The notes under the pieces: model-generated
Databases searched by the model: none
What the model saw: the letters and a program-made list of their open reading frames with translations, nothing else
Told to the model about the DNA's origin: nothing
Shown: in pieces, positions 1-9,251 of the stretch
Position numbering within the stretch: the stretch's first letter is position 1
Layout: each line of letters opens with the position of its first letter
Source: CAYPHA01 sp964410215
GTDB lineage: Bacteria > Calditrichota > Calditrichia > Calditrichales > CAYPHA01
Direction: 5' to 3'
Length of the DNA: 64,000 bases
Assembly (NCBI GenBank): GCA_964410215.1
Contig: CAYPHA010000003.1
Span: 62,001-126,000 of the forward strand
Program-made: the position numbers and the translations under genes

Positions 1-263
1 GCGAAACAGATCCAGGGCACAAGAATGCCAAAAGCACGCTGGCTGAAGTTTTGTTGAATGAAGACAGGTTTGAGGAAGCGCTTCTATTGCTTCAGGATGT
101 GCTCAGGCAGGATCCGGATGATATCTTTGCGCTGACGCGCATGGGACAATTAAACCTGGAAGTGCAGAGAAATGAGGAGGCGCGCAATTATTTTTCAAAA
201 GTGCTGGAACTGGATCCCGGTAATGAACTGGCCAATACAGTGAAACAGGAGTTATCGTTATAA
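1..263 (+). CDS. TPR-repeat protein, 3' end only
   Basis: The reading frame is open from the left edge of the window (first full codon at base 3) to the TAA at 261-263, so this is the C-terminal end of a longer gene. The visible 86 or so residues contain tetratricopeptide-type helices: the pattern of spaced Leu/Ala/Tyr with an ending such as VLELDPGNELA is typical of TPR units. TPR domains mediate protein-protein contacts; no catalytic motif is visible in this fragment. The next gene is a TPR-containing glycosyltransferase, so this may be the tail of another member of the same cell-surface or glycosylation operon. The TTG at 51 is an internal codon and not a start. Confidence 0.7.
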   Translation, partial: ETDPGHKNAKSTLAEVLLNEDRFEEALLLLQDVLRQDPDDIFALTRMGQLNLEVQRNEEARNYFSKVLELDPGNELANTVKQELSL

Positions 264-283
264 GTGTAAAGCTGACCCTCTGT

Positions 284-1249
284 ATGATTGTGCGGAACGA
301 GGAAAAAAACCTGAACCGCTGCCTGGAAAGTGTAAAAGGAACGGTTGATGATATCCTGATCGTGGATACGGGCTCCAAAGACCGTACGATGGACATCGCC
401 CGGCGTTTCGGGGCGCAGATCGTTGAGTACAGTTGGAAAAACGATTTTGCAGATGCCCGGAACGAAGGATTGCGACAGGTGCATGATGGCTGGGTTTTAC
501 ATCTGGATGCGGATGAAAAACTGACACATCAATCGGCTGCTGCTGTAAAACGTGTTATAGAGCGGACAACCGCTGATGCCCTGATGGTCAATGTCCGAAA
601 TTTCCAAACCGGCCACGATCTGGTTAAATGGCTGGATGATCCACAGATACGGCTTTTCAGGGGCGATCGCTCCTATCGATATGAACAACCCGTCCATGAG
701 CAGATCGGAAAGTCGATAACACGTTCCGGCGGCCGTACTGAGAATACCGGACTGCTTATTGAGCATTTTGGTTACACGGAGGAACCGGCAAAAAAGGCGC
801 AACGGAATTTACCGCTTCTGCAGACAGCGCTGGACGAAAATCCCGATGATGCCTATCTGCATTTTAAAATGGGGGAAACCCTGAAGGCCATGAACCGTTT
901 CGAGGAAGCCCGCCTGGCCTTTGAGAGGGTTTTTGACTGTCATTTTCAATCACTTGCTCCGGAGATAATCGATACACTATATCTGCGACTCGGACAGATA
1001 GAACTTGCACGTGACAGGTATCCGGAAGTATTACGTTATTGCCTGGAAGCATTGAAGGTTAATCCTGGCAATGTCATAGCGATGTATGTGCTCAGTATTG
1101 CACTGGTATATCTCGGGGAGCTGGAAAAAGCGGAAGGCTATCTGAACCGGATCCTTAGCGCTGACCGGCAGGCTATCATATCCCGTACTGATATTCAAAA
1201 ACTGCTTTCCGTTTGTAGCGCACTGAAATGCCGGGAAAAGGCAATATGA
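284..1249 (+). CDS. Family 2 glycosyltransferase with C-terminal TPR repeats
   Basis: A cytosolic sugar-nucleotide-dependent transferase by family. The N-terminal about 100 residues show GT2 hallmarks: the opening MIVRNEEKNL, the strand IVDTGSKDRT and the DxD-type metal/nucleotide site HLDADEKL. From about residue 185 onward the protein is helical with TPR periodicity (PDDAYLHFKMGETL, GNVIAMYVLSIAL). Family members transfer sugars to proteins, glycans or lipids; the acceptor cannot be told here. The first ATG in frame is 284, but the codons just before it already encode the beta-strand (VKLTLC) that normally precedes MIVRNEE, and an AGGAG lies at 247-251. A non-canonical upstream start is therefore possible. 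It overlaps the next gene by ATGA at 1246-1249, indicating translational coupling. Confidence 0.85.
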   Translation: MIVRNEEKNLNRCLESVKGTVDDILIVDTGSKDRTMDIARRFGAQIVEYSWKNDFADARNEGLRQVHDGWVLHLDADEKLTHQSAAAVKRVIERTTADALMVNVRNFQTGHDLVKWLDDPQIRLFRGDRSYRYEQPVHEQIGKSITRSGGRTENTGLLIEHFGYTEEPAKKAQRNLPLLQTALDENPDDAYLHFKMGETLKAMNRFEEARLAFERVFDCHFQSLAPEIIDTLYLRLGQIELARDRYPEVLRYCLEALKVNPGNVIAMYVLSIALVYLGELEKAEGYLNRILSADRQAIISRTDIQKLLSVCSALKCREKAI

Positions 1250-2646
1250 AAACCGGGCCGAAACAGAACCGGAAGCGTAAACAGCCGACCCTTTCGCTTT
1301 GCATGATTGTAAAAAATGAGGAAGCCTTTCTGGAAAGCTGTCTGGAAAGTGTACGGGAGGTCGTGCACCAGATCGTTATTCTGGATACGGGGTCGACGGA
1401 TAAAACGACGGAAATCGCCCGTCGCTTTGGCGCCGACATTTATAGCTTCGACTGGTGCGATGACTTTTCAGCAGCGCGCAATGCGTCCATACAGCATGCC
1501 ACCGGTGACTGGATACTCTGGCTGGATGCTGATGAACGGATGATGCCCGCTTCAAAAAAGAAACTGCAGGAACTGCTCAAACCGGAAAACAGACCGGTTA
1601 TTTACAGGGTCCATATTCGCAATCATCAAAAGGATGACGGTGGTTTCAAGCTTTCCACCGCGCATCGCCTGTTCACGAATCATAAAGGTATTCAGTTCAG
1701 CGGCAGAATACATGAACAGGTTTCACCCAGCGCCGCAGCTTTGAAAGGTGAAGAGCGGGACTCCGAAATTGTTCTCGATCATTACGGATACGCCCTGCAG
1801 GATGACGCACAAACGCAAAAGAATCTGCGCAATCGGAAACTGCTGAAACGGTTCGTCCGGGAAAAACCGGACAGCGCCTATGCCCATTATACGCTGGCCC
1901 AGCATTATGCCATGACAGATGAACCCGGTCTGGCAAAGAAACATTACAGCGCAGCCTATGATCTTAACCAGTTTGATACCGATATGAAGGCATCGCTTCT
2001 GAATACGATGGCGGAAAACCGTATAAAACTCAATGAATATCAGGCTGCCTCGAAATACGCGCGGGAATCCATCGCCCTGATCGCGCAACAAGTGGGCGCT
2101 TATTACCTCATGTACCGTGTGAGTGATGCGACCGGCGATCTGCACGGTGCGATCACCTGGCTCGAGCAGGTTTGTGAAAAAAACGATAGCAGCATCGATG
2201 GTGTAAAATCGATTTCCAGTGATGTGCTTATCGATGCCGATAAACTGGCCTTTACGATGGGTTCTCTTTATCTGAAGGCAGGAAGGCCCGAACGGGCGCT
2301 CGATATGTTTGAAAAGGTCCCGGACCGGTCGGCCGCGGGGAATAATCCGGTTTTTATGCAACGAAAACTGGATACTCTGCTCAAACTGAACCGCATTCCT
2401 GAGGCTTACAAATTGCTCGATAAACTCATCCTGAAGCAACCGGGCAGCCGCTCCCATCTGGAATTAAGCGGTCTGCTCCTGATAAAGCTCCGGGAATTTG
2501 ATAAAGCTCTGGATGTGTTCGACCGTTTGTACACAATGGAACCCGACAATAATGACTATCTGAAACGGCTGGCCGGGCTCTATGCAAAAACCGGGCACAG
2601 GGAAAAGGCGGAAATTCTTGCGGCTAAATTGAATAATCTTCTATAA
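1246..2646 (+). CDS. Family 2 glycosyltransferase with long TPR tail
   Basis: A paralogue of the preceding gene: LCMIVKNEEAFLESCLESV, ILDTGSTDKTTEIARRFGAD and WLDADERM align position for position with it. The GT2 domain covers about residues 20-250. The remaining half is TPR-like helical repeats (DSAYAHYTLAQHYA, MGSLYLKAGRPERALDMF, PDNNDYLKRLAGLYAKTG). The start chosen is ATG 1246, which overlaps the upstream stop as ATGA and has AAAAGG just before it. An ATG at 1228 would add six residues. The reaction is presumably glycosyl transfer from a nucleotide sugar; donor and acceptor are unknown. The tandem arrangement suggests duplication and two successive glycosylations of one target. Confidence 0.85.
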   Translation: MKTGPKQNRKRKQPTLSLCMIVKNEEAFLESCLESVREVVHQIVILDTGSTDKTTEIARRFGADIYSFDWCDDFSAARNASIQHATGDWILWLDADERMMPASKKKLQELLKPENRPVIYRVHIRNHQKDDGGFKLSTAHRLFTNHKGIQFSGRIHEQVSPSAAALKGEERDSEIVLDHYGYALQDDAQTQKNLRNRKLLKRFVREKPDSAYAHYTLAQHYAMTDEPGLAKKHYSAAYDLNQFDTDMKASLLNTMAENRIKLNEYQAASKYARESIALIAQQVGAYYLMYRVSDATGDLHGAITWLEQVCEKNDSSIDGVKSISSDVLIDADKLAFTMGSLYLKAGRPERALDMFEKVPDRSAAGNNPVFMQRKLDTLLKLNRIPEAYKLLDKLILKQPGSRSHLELSGLLLIKLREFDKALDVFDRLYTMEPDNNDYLKRLAGLYAKTGHREKAEILAAKLNNLL

Positions 2647-2727
2647 ACCTGTTTCATCATTACTTGCAAATTTATACATTAAACCCCTCTGCTATATTTC
2701 CGTTTAATCCTTAAAAGGAGACGCTAT

Positions 2728-4572
2728 ATGAATGCTGACGCAGACTATGCAGCCGTTTCAGAGAAATTGAAATCAATGTTAAAAACAATTTCTGGTTCCA
2801 TGCCGGCAGATACCGTGACAATCCTGGTGAAAGAGCTGGATTCCGTAAAACCTTCTTATTGGGAAGTAGCCAATACGATCGGGAACTTCTATAATGATCA
2901 TGCTATTTCAGACACCGTTCGAGCCGGTTGCCGGGCAATGATTGATGAGATACGCTTGTTTCAGGGCCGGAAAGCCGAAACAAATATTGAAGCAACGACC
3001 GTCGTTTTCGGAACATCCGGCTGGCGCGGGGTGATCGGAGAGGATTTCACGGTTCTTAACGTACATAAAGTCGTACGCGGTATCATTGAAATGATGCAGA
3101 CGGATGAATTCCTGAAAACAAATAATTACGGGACGTTCGACGAGGTCCGGAACCGGGGGATACTGCTGCTGCGCGATAACCGGTTTATGGGGGATGTTTT
3201 TATGCAGGCAGCCATCAATGAACTCGCCCGTGCCGGTATCCGGATATACAACGCAGGTGAATGTCCTACCGGTGTCGGTTCGGCGCTGCTGACGGAACTA
3301 CAGGCGGCAGGCTCGATTAATTTTACACCTTCCCATAATCCGATGGAGTATGCAGGCATTAAATTTAATCCTTCTGACGGTGGACCCGCGGATAAAAACC
3401 TGACGATGATTATCGAGGAGAAAGCCAATGCATATATGTCCCCTGATTCCGTGTTCGAATCCGCAGGCGATCAAAGCGGTGCGCAACTGAAACGTATTGA
3501 TGGCCCGTCCATGTTTGAAGCCTTTATTACAGGTAAAAGTCCGGTATTCAACCTGGATTCCATCCGGTCCTGGCTGATAAAAAACAGAAAGGATCTGTTT
3601 GTTGTCATTGATTTTATGCACGGGGCTTCACGCGGCTATATAGAAAAATTGCTGGGCGATGATGTCATAACATCGCTGCAGGAATCGGGAGCATTGAAAA
3701 TGCTGAATACGGATGATGATTATTCGTTCCATGGCGTAAAACCGGAGCCTAATCCTAAAAACCAGCAAAAACTAATTGATGTGATCCAGACTAACCGGCG
3801 TAAATTTACGCTGGCTGTGGCGCTGGATCCAGACGCCGACCGTATTCGCTATGCCGATGCGGATATGGATATCGATATGAACCGTTTCGGGGCTATTGCC
3901 TATGCCCACCTGTTATCCAGGGGAATGAAAGGGGGGATCTGTTCCAGTGTACCTTCGTCGGATTTCGCACTGGAAATTGCCCGCAGAAACGGATTTGTAG
4001 TACATGAAACGGCTGTAGGATTCAAGCATTTCAGAAAAGCCTTAAATTCCGGTGATGTACTGGTGGCCTTCGAAGAATCCGACGGTATCTCCGTAAAAGG
4101 CCATACACTGGAAAAATGCGCTCTTGCCGGCTTCCTGCTGGCCCTGGATGCCATGGCGACACATGAGCAGAATTTGTCGGCTCAGTACCGGGAGCTCCGG
4201 AAACAATACGGCTATTACTATCCGGAACGGTCCGGAGCCGAAGTAAAAGGCGTTTCCGTTGAAGAATGGCAGGCCTATAAGTCTGAAGTACTGGATATTC
4301 TTCAGAACCGTTTGTTTGCCAAAGGCGACATCATTACCATATCAGGTAAGGACAAAACAATCAGCACGATTAACACAACAGATGGTGTGAAACTTATTTT
4401 CGAAGATAAAAGCTGGATCCTTCTGCGACCTTCCGGCACGGAACCGAAGTTTCGCTATTATTATGAATATGTCAGCGAAACGCCTGCTGAAGACATTCCG
4501 GCGATTCTCGGGGCTTATGAGAAAGCAGCATCCGAAATACTACACAAAGCACGTAATATGGCAGGTAACTGA
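2728..4572 (+). CDS. Phosphohexomutase (phosphoglucomutase/phosphomannomutase family)
   Basis: Interconverts hexose 1- and 6-phosphates through a phosphoserine enzyme. The four family landmarks are present in order: the phosphoserine loop TPSHNP (Ser about 202), the Mg-binding loop DPDADRIRY, the sugar-binding EESDGISVKG, and the phosphate-binding RPSGTEPKFRYY near the C-terminus. At 614 residues it is longer than the usual 450-550 because of an N-terminal helical extension of about 85 residues before TSGWRGVIGEDF. An AAAAGGAG ribosome binding site sits just upstream of ATG 2728. It lies between two glycosyltransferases and a YihX-like sugar-phosphate phosphatase, which fits supply of activated sugars. 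Exact substrate preference (Glc, Man or GlcN phosphate) cannot be read from sequence alone. Confidence 0.88.
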   Translation: MNADADYAAVSEKLKSMLKTISGSMPADTVTILVKELDSVKPSYWEVANTIGNFYNDHAISDTVRAGCRAMIDEIRLFQGRKAETNIEATTVVFGTSGWRGVIGEDFTVLNVHKVVRGIIEMMQTDEFLKTNNYGTFDEVRNRGILLLRDNRFMGDVFMQAAINELARAGIRIYNAGECPTGVGSALLTELQAAGSINFTPSHNPMEYAGIKFNPSDGGPADKNLTMIIEEKANAYMSPDSVFESAGDQSGAQLKRIDGPSMFEAFITGKSPVFNLDSIRSWLIKNRKDLFVVIDFMHGASRGYIEKLLGDDVITSLQESGALKMLNTDDDYSFHGVKPEPNPKNQQKLIDVIQTNRRKFTLAVALDPDADRIRYADADMDIDMNRFGAIAYAHLLSRGMKGGICSSVPSSDFALEIARRNGFVVHETAVGFKHFRKALNSGDVLVAFEESDGISVKGHTLEKCALAGFLLALDAMATHEQNLSAQYRELRKQYGYYYPERSGAEVKGVSVEEWQAYKSEVLDILQNRLFAKGDIITISGKDKTISTINTTDGVKLIFEDKSWILLRPSGTEPKFRYYYEYVSETPAEDIPAILGAYEKAASEILHKARNMAGN

Positions 4573-4591
4573 TCATAATCCGGAGAAAATG

Positions 4592-5200
4592 ATGCACATT
4601 GAAGCGGTTATTTTTGATCTGGGCCGGGTTCTTGTCCAGGTAGATTTTACAAGAGGGCTCTTTCCCCATCTCGATGGTAATAAAAGTAAAACAGATGATG
4701 ATATCCTTGAGGAAGTGTTGCGCCATCCGGCGCTTATAAATTTCTGTACCGGCAGGATCGATGCGATGGAAATGTACCGGACCCTTAAAACAATGTTTGA
4801 AATGGATATGGATTTTGACAGGTTCCGGCATCTGTGGTGCGATGTATTTTCTCCGATGGATGGTATGGAAACGATCATCAGCAGAATAGCTTCTTCACCG
4901 CTGGCATTGGGGCTGTTGTCTGATACCGATCCCATGCACTGGCACTTTGTGAGAGAACACTACTCCTTTCTTAAGCAGATACGGAAACCTACGCTGAGTT
5001 TTGAAATCGGTGCCATGAAGCCGGCGGCATTGTGTTATCTCAAAGCGGCGGAAAATGTGGGTAAAGATCCTGAAAAATGCCTGTTTATAGATGACCGGAT
5101 CATCAATGTGGAAGGTGCCCGTAAGACGGGTATGCAGGCAATTCACTTTCTGGATGTATCCCAGGTTACACGTGAGCTCCGCGAATGGGGGGTGCTGTGA
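4592..5200 (+). CDS. HAD-superfamily phosphatase, YihX-like
   Basis: A small haloacid-dehalogenase hydrolase. Motif I is IFDLGRVLVQVDF, motif II LLSDTD, the motif III lysine lies in GAMKPAA, and motif IV is CLFIDDRIINVEGA. Glycine in place of the second Asp of motif I (FDLG) occurs in the YihX group, which in E. coli removes phosphate from alpha-glucose 1-phosphate; the overall pattern resembles YihX more than other HADs. Its position directly after a phosphohexomutase agrees with a sugar 1-phosphate substrate, though this is inference. GGAG at 4582-4585 favours ATG 4592 over ATG 4589; the frame extends further upstream inside the mutase gene but without a sensible start. The length of 202 residues is normal for the family. 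Confidence 0.75.
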   Translation: MHIEAVIFDLGRVLVQVDFTRGLFPHLDGNKSKTDDDILEEVLRHPALINFCTGRIDAMEMYRTLKTMFEMDMDFDRFRHLWCDVFSPMDGMETIISRIASSPLALGLLSDTDPMHWHFVREHYSFLKQIRKPTLSFEIGAMKPAALCYLKAAENVGKDPEKCLFIDDRIINVEGARKTGMQAIHFLDVSQVTRELREWGVL

Positions 5201-6666
5201 AGGGCCGCTGCGTACAGGTACGGTTTTTGGTAGTGATCCTCTGTCTGCTGACCTTTTCAGGAGTCAGTGGAAATGATCCTGTACAAAAATATTTAGAGTT
5301 TGTTCGGTATGATACCGTTCTCAATCAGGCCCAATATGGCCTTTATGCCGCATATCTCGATGAATGGAAACCGGTCCTGGATGTCAACAGCAATTACCTC
5401 CTGGCGCCGGCCTCCGGTTTGAAACTGTTTACGACAGCCGCGGCCCTGCATGTTCTGGGTCCGGATCATCGTTTTGAAACAGGCGTTTATTACACCGGAG
5501 ACATCAATAAAGGGACGCTACAGGGAAATATTTACATTGTGGGCGGCGGCGATCCAACCCTGGGTTCGGACAGGGTCGAGGGTACGGATCCGCTTGATAC
5601 GTTAATGAAAAAGTGGACAGATGCTATCCGGCAAACCGGTATCCGGAACGTGACGGGAAGCATCGTCGCGGATAACAGCCTTTTTGATGACCATGTCATT
5701 CCCGATTACTGGCCCTGGATAGATATGGGTAACTATTATGCGGCCGGAACCGATGCGCTGAGTATTCATGATAACCTGTATTACCTGTATTTCAAACCGG
5801 GAAAACAGGCCGGTGAACCCGCACGGGTGCTTCGTACGGAACCGGTCATGAACGGTTTAACGTTTATCAACCGCATGCGTACCGGTGCACCAGGTTCCGG
5901 GGATAACGGTTATATTTATGCCGCTCCCGGGCAATACCACGCCTATCTGAAAGGTACCGTTCCGGCCGGAGGTAAATCATTCTCCATAAAGGGGGTGATA
6001 CCGGAGCCCGCACTGTTCTGTGCACAATATCTTAAAAAAGTACTTCTGGAAAATGGAATATACGTTGAGGGTCATGCGGAAACAGGGCTTCTTCCCGCCG
6101 GCAGAAAGATGGAGATTGTCACAACACGGTCGCAGCCTTTATCAGCGATTGTGATTGTAACCAATAAAAAGAGTTTTAACCTGTACGCAGAACAACTTCT
6201 GTCGCACCTGGCCCTTGTAAAGGGAAAACCGGCTACCCGCGAAAACGGGCTCAAGGTTCTTAAGAATTTACTCAAAACAAATAATGTACCGGTGGCAGGA
6301 ATGGATCTGTATGACGGTTCCGGATTGTCACGAACCAATGTGATTACCGCTCAGAGTATGGTCCGGTTATTACAGTTTGCCTCCCGGCAAAGCTGGTTTA
6401 AAGAATTCAATAACTCACTGGCTGTATGCGGGGATCCACAGGACATCGGTTATTTTAAACGCTTTGGCAGGCATTCCATTCTGGAGAAGAATGCCAGGGT
6501 GAAATCGGGGACAATCACCGGCGTGCGCAGTCTCTCCGGATATACCAGAACACGCTCCGGTAAAGAGCTGGCTTTTTCATTTATTTGTAACAATTTCAGA
6601 GGATCTTCCCGGCGGGTCGACACTATCTATGAACGGCTGCTTGTTTTGCTTGCTGAAGCCCATTAA
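5197..6666 (+). CDS. dacB: D-alanyl-D-alanine carboxypeptidase/endopeptidase, PBP4 type
   Basis: A periplasmic serine peptidase that trims or cleaves peptidoglycan cross-bridges. The three penicillin-binding signatures are present: SGLK (catalytic Ser about residue 73, in ASGLKLFT), SFN (KKSFNLYAEQLL) and KSG (VKSGTITGVRSLSGY). The family-typical stretch YDGSGLSRTN precedes the KSG box. The large insert between SxxK and SxN contains the usual GNIYIVGGGDPTLGS and the VADNSLFDD segment. An N-terminal hydrophobic segment (FLVVILCLLTFSGVSG) is a signal peptide. The start chosen is GTG 5197, overlapping the HAD stop as GTGA with a G-rich ribosome binding site before it; ATG 5185 would add four residues. 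Confidence 0.9.
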   Translation: MKGRCVQVRFLVVILCLLTFSGVSGNDPVQKYLEFVRYDTVLNQAQYGLYAAYLDEWKPVLDVNSNYLLAPASGLKLFTTAAALHVLGPDHRFETGVYYTGDINKGTLQGNIYIVGGGDPTLGSDRVEGTDPLDTLMKKWTDAIRQTGIRNVTGSIVADNSLFDDHVIPDYWPWIDMGNYYAAGTDALSIHDNLYYLYFKPGKQAGEPARVLRTEPVMNGLTFINRMRTGAPGSGDNGYIYAAPGQYHAYLKGTVPAGGKSFSIKGVIPEPALFCAQYLKKVLLENGIYVEGHAETGLLPAGRKMEIVTTRSQPLSAIVIVTNKKSFNLYAEQLLSHLALVKGKPATRENGLKVLKNLLKTNNVPVAGMDLYDGSGLSRTNVITAQSMVRLLQFASRQSWFKEFNNSLAVCGDPQDIGYFKRFGRHSILEKNARVKSGTITGVRSLSGYTRTRSGKELAFSFICNNFRGSSRRVDTIYERLLVLLAEAH

Positions 6667-6677
6667 GGGAACCGGGT

Positions 6678-7526
6678 ATGAAGATTGGTTGTCATATATC
6701 CGTTGCCGGTGGTCTTTCCCGGGCGTTTCAAAGAGCCCGGGATTTGGAATGTGAGTCTTTTCAGATTTTCACGCGTAACCAGCGGCAATGGAAGGTCAAA
6801 GAACTCACCGCCGAAGAGATAGCATCGTTTAAGGCATTGCGGAAAGCGTATGATTATGAAGATGCAACGCTTTGTGCCCATACTTCCTACCTGATTAATA
6901 TGTGTGCCACCGAAAAGGAAAAACGAACGAAATCGCTGGAAGCCCTGGTCTCGGAGCTGAACCGCTGTGCGGCTCTTGAAATTGAAAATGTCATTATACA
7001 TCCCGGTTCTCATGGTGAAAAGGGCGAAGCGTGGGGAATCGCGCGTATCGCGGAGAGTTTGAATGCTGTACTGGCTTCCGCCGGAGGAGCGACAAAAATA
7101 CTACTGGAAACCGTTTCCGGTCAGGGCACCGGTATCGGTTACCGTTTTGAGCACCTGCGGGACATCATCGATCGTGTCAACGATTCAGACAGAATGGGGA
7201 TTTGTATCGATACCTGCCATGTGTATGCTGCAGGGACCGGACTGGCGGCTGCCGGTGAAGTTGAGGCCATGTTCGAAAAGGTAGAGAGGACGCTGGGCAC
7301 TGCCCGTATCGGTGCGTTACATCTTAACGACTCAAAAAAACCTTACGGCAGCAGGAGAGACCGGCATGAGCGGATTGGACGGGGAATGATCGGGCCCGAA
7401 GTCTTTGAAGCGCTTATGTGTCGGGCAGAAGTGCAGGAAATACCCGGTTTGTTAGAGGTTCCCGGCGGCGAAAAAGCGTTTGCTGAAGATATGACGTTAT
7501 TGAGGCAGTACAGAAAATCGTCCTGA
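6678..7526 (+). CDS. nfo: Endonuclease IV (apurinic/apyrimidinic endonuclease)
   Basis: A base-excision-repair enzyme that cuts the backbone 5' of abasic sites using a trinuclear Zn cluster. The TIM-barrel metal motifs are clear: GCHISVAGG at the N-terminus, CAHTSYLIN, IIHPGSHG, LLETVSGQG, GICIDTCHVYAAG, and the signature LHLNDSKKPYGSRRDRHE followed by IGRGMIG, then LEVPGGE near the end. The length (282 residues) is typical. A short spacer separates it from dacB, so it is probably cotranscribed. It ends only 4 bases from the convergent dnaA stop, with no visible hairpin between them. Confidence 0.95.
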   Translation: MKIGCHISVAGGLSRAFQRARDLECESFQIFTRNQRQWKVKELTAEEIASFKALRKAYDYEDATLCAHTSYLINMCATEKEKRTKSLEALVSELNRCAALEIENVIIHPGSHGEKGEAWGIARIAESLNAVLASAGGATKILLETVSGQGTGIGYRFEHLRDIIDRVNDSDRMGICIDTCHVYAAGTGLAAAGEVEAMFEKVERTLGTARIGALHLNDSKKPYGSRRDRHERIGRGMIGPEVFEALMCRAEVQEIPGLLEVPGGEKAFAEDMTLLRQYRKSS

Positions 7527-7530
7527 ATAC

Positions 7531-8925
7531 CTATTTGTTGTATTCCAGGTGGCGTTTCATCGAGGCAATCTGCTGCTTGAAAGCACCATCCGTCTTTTGC
7601 TGATTCTCAACCAGATCGAGAGCATGAATAACGGTGGAATGGTCGCGGCCACCGAAATGCAAACCGATTGTCACCAGTGAATGACTGGTCAATTGTTTGG
7701 CCAGGAACATGGCGACCTGCCGTGCTTTCACGATATCCTTTTTCCTTGTTTTGGCCCGCAACTGGTCAATTGTCACACCATATACCTTGGCCGTATGATC
7801 CATAATTTTTTCGATTGAGAGAATGTTTTTATCCGGTTTACCTATTTCGGATACAATGGACCGGGCAAGGTCAAGTGTCGGTTCTGCAGCTGTGAAGGCA
7901 ACCTGGGCCATGATACGTGTAAGGGCACCCTCCAGTTCGCGGACGTTATCGATAAGGTTGACGGCGAGGTATTCGAGAATATCGCCGGGGATATCGAGGT
8001 CACTTTCTTCACACTTGTTACGCAGAATGGCCAGGCGGGTTTCAAAATCGGGTGCTTGCACATCGACGACCAGACCCCATTTAAACCTTGAAATCAATCG
8101 CTCTTCCAGGGCAACCAGTTCATTAATCGGCCGGTCAGAACTCAGAATAATCTGTTTTCCATTCTGATGGAGTTCATTAAATGTATGAAAAAATTCTTCC
8201 TGGGTTTTTCCTTTGTTGGAAAAGAAGTGAATATCATCGAGCAACAGAACGTCACAAGAGCGGTAAAAAGCCGAAAATTCGGAAACCTTGTTCTGCTGAA
8301 TGGAATTAATAAAATGCGACGTGAAGGTTTCGCTGGAGGCATAGAACACGCGTGTCCCCGGCTTTTTTATCCGGGCCCTATTGCCGGCAGCCTGGATTAA
8401 ATGCGTTTTTCCGAGTCCGGTGCCTCCGTAGATGATCAACGGATTATAATTGGTCATCCCCGGTGCATCGGATACGGCACGGGCCGCGGCATAGGCAAAC
8501 CGATTGCTGTCGCCCACAATAAAATTATCAAAGAGGTAACGGTCATTGATACGCGTGTAAAACGGGGAATCGATTTCGACCTTACTCTGTGTTGAACTGG
8601 AAGGACTTGCCCAATCTGTTTTTTCATAGGCCGAATGGTTATTTTTCAAACCATCGTTATGGACGACCCATTTAATTTTTTTTGTATCGCCCAGAATCTG
8701 GGTAATGGCGTTTTGTACTAATTTAGCGTAGTGCTTTTCAATCCATTCATAATAGAACGGATTCGGTGCCGAAACTTCAATGAAATCCTCGTTCAGACCG
8801 ACGGCTTTGGTCGGTGCAAACCAGGTTGTAAAACTCCGGATGTTTATGTTTTCTTTAATCAGTTCAAGTACTGCCTGCCATGTCGCTTCCGGTGTCGATA
8901 TGCGCTCAACGGGTTCACCAAACAT
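7531..8925 (-). CDS. dnaA: Chromosomal replication initiator protein DnaA
   Basis: Binds DnaA boxes and melts the origin in an ATP-dependent way, then loads the helicase. Domain I covers about residues 1-90 (ATWQAVLELIKENINIRSF), followed by a short variable linker. The AAA+ domain has Walker A GGTGLGKTHL, Walker B LLLDDIHFF and sensor region VDVQAPDFETRLAILR. Domain IV carries the DNA-binding signature GGRDHSTVIHAL near the C-terminus. The length of 464 residues is normal. An AGGAAAAGA stretch upstream serves as ribosome binding site. A perfect DnaA box lies 28 bases upstream of the start, suggesting autoregulation. The usual neighbour dnaN is absent; ridA lies divergently across the putative origin. 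Confidence 0.97.
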   Translation of the reverse strand: MFGEPVERISTPEATWQAVLELIKENINIRSFTTWFAPTKAVGLNEDFIEVSAPNPFYYEWIEKHYAKLVQNAITQILGDTKKIKWVVHNDGLKNNHSAYEKTDWASPSSSTQSKVEIDSPFYTRINDRYLFDNFIVGDSNRFAYAAARAVSDAPGMTNYNPLIIYGGTGLGKTHLIQAAGNRARIKKPGTRVFYASSETFTSHFINSIQQNKVSEFSAFYRSCDVLLLDDIHFFSNKGKTQEEFFHTFNELHQNGKQIILSSDRPINELVALEERLISRFKWGLVVDVQAPDFETRLAILRNKCEESDLDIPGDILEYLAVNLIDNVRELEGALTRIMAQVAFTAAEPTLDLARSIVSEIGKPDKNILSIEKIMDHTAKVYGVTIDQLRAKTRKKDIVKARQVAMFLAKQLTSHSLVTIGLHFGGRDHSTVIHALDLVENQQKTDGAFKQQIASMKRHLEYNK

Positions 8926-8939
8926 GCTCGTCTTTTCCT

Positions 8940-9250
8940 AAATTTGCAAAAATTATCCACATACCCGTATTAAAACCTTTTCAAGTAGAACACAAACTAC
9001 TTTGCATGTACCCTGTTCAAAATCCGGGTTTATTTTTTATATAAACCATTGATATAAAGTAAGTTAAGGCGATTGTTTATAGGGGGATTAGCCCTGGACC
9101 CCATAATAAGGATCATTTGGAATTGTGAATATCTGGAAGTTATACACAAGTTATTCACATTCGTTGATCACTTCTCTTTAATACTAAAATATTATGCTCA
9201 TAAAAGTCAAGCAAAACACAAATAATTCTCAATATTTTTTCTCCCGGGGC
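8940..9250. other. Putative chromosomal origin (oriC) next to dnaA
   Basis: The 540-base gene-free spacer between dnaA and ridA holds three perfect DnaA boxes (TTATNCACA): 8953-8961 (TTATCCACA), 9140-9148 (TTATACACA) and 9151-9159 (TTATTCACA). The last two are in direct repeat at 11-base spacing, one helical turn. A one-mismatch box lies on the other strand at 9124-9132. Very AT-rich stretches at about 9028-9068 and 9176-9240 could act as the unwinding element. Position beside dnaA, the box cluster and AT richness are the classic bacterial oriC combination. I cannot compute GC skew across the genome, so origin function is an inference. The outer part, 9284-9411, holds no feature I can support. 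Confidence 0.7.
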
Positions 9251-9251
9251 T

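Noticed and set aside
1723..2457. A 244-codon open frame on the - strand inside the second glycosyltransferase
   Set aside because: The + strand frame has full GT2 and TPR signatures; the antisense frame shows no family features.
4463..4591. Upstream extension of the HAD gene into the mutase gene
   Set aside because: The extension has no HAD homology; GGAG at 4582 places the start at 4592.
5197..6666. The PBP4-type protein as a candidate trans-acting peptide cyclase for the NRPS
   Set aside because: It is 30 kb away on the other strand, has a signal peptide and all dacB landmarks, and so is a cell-wall enzyme.
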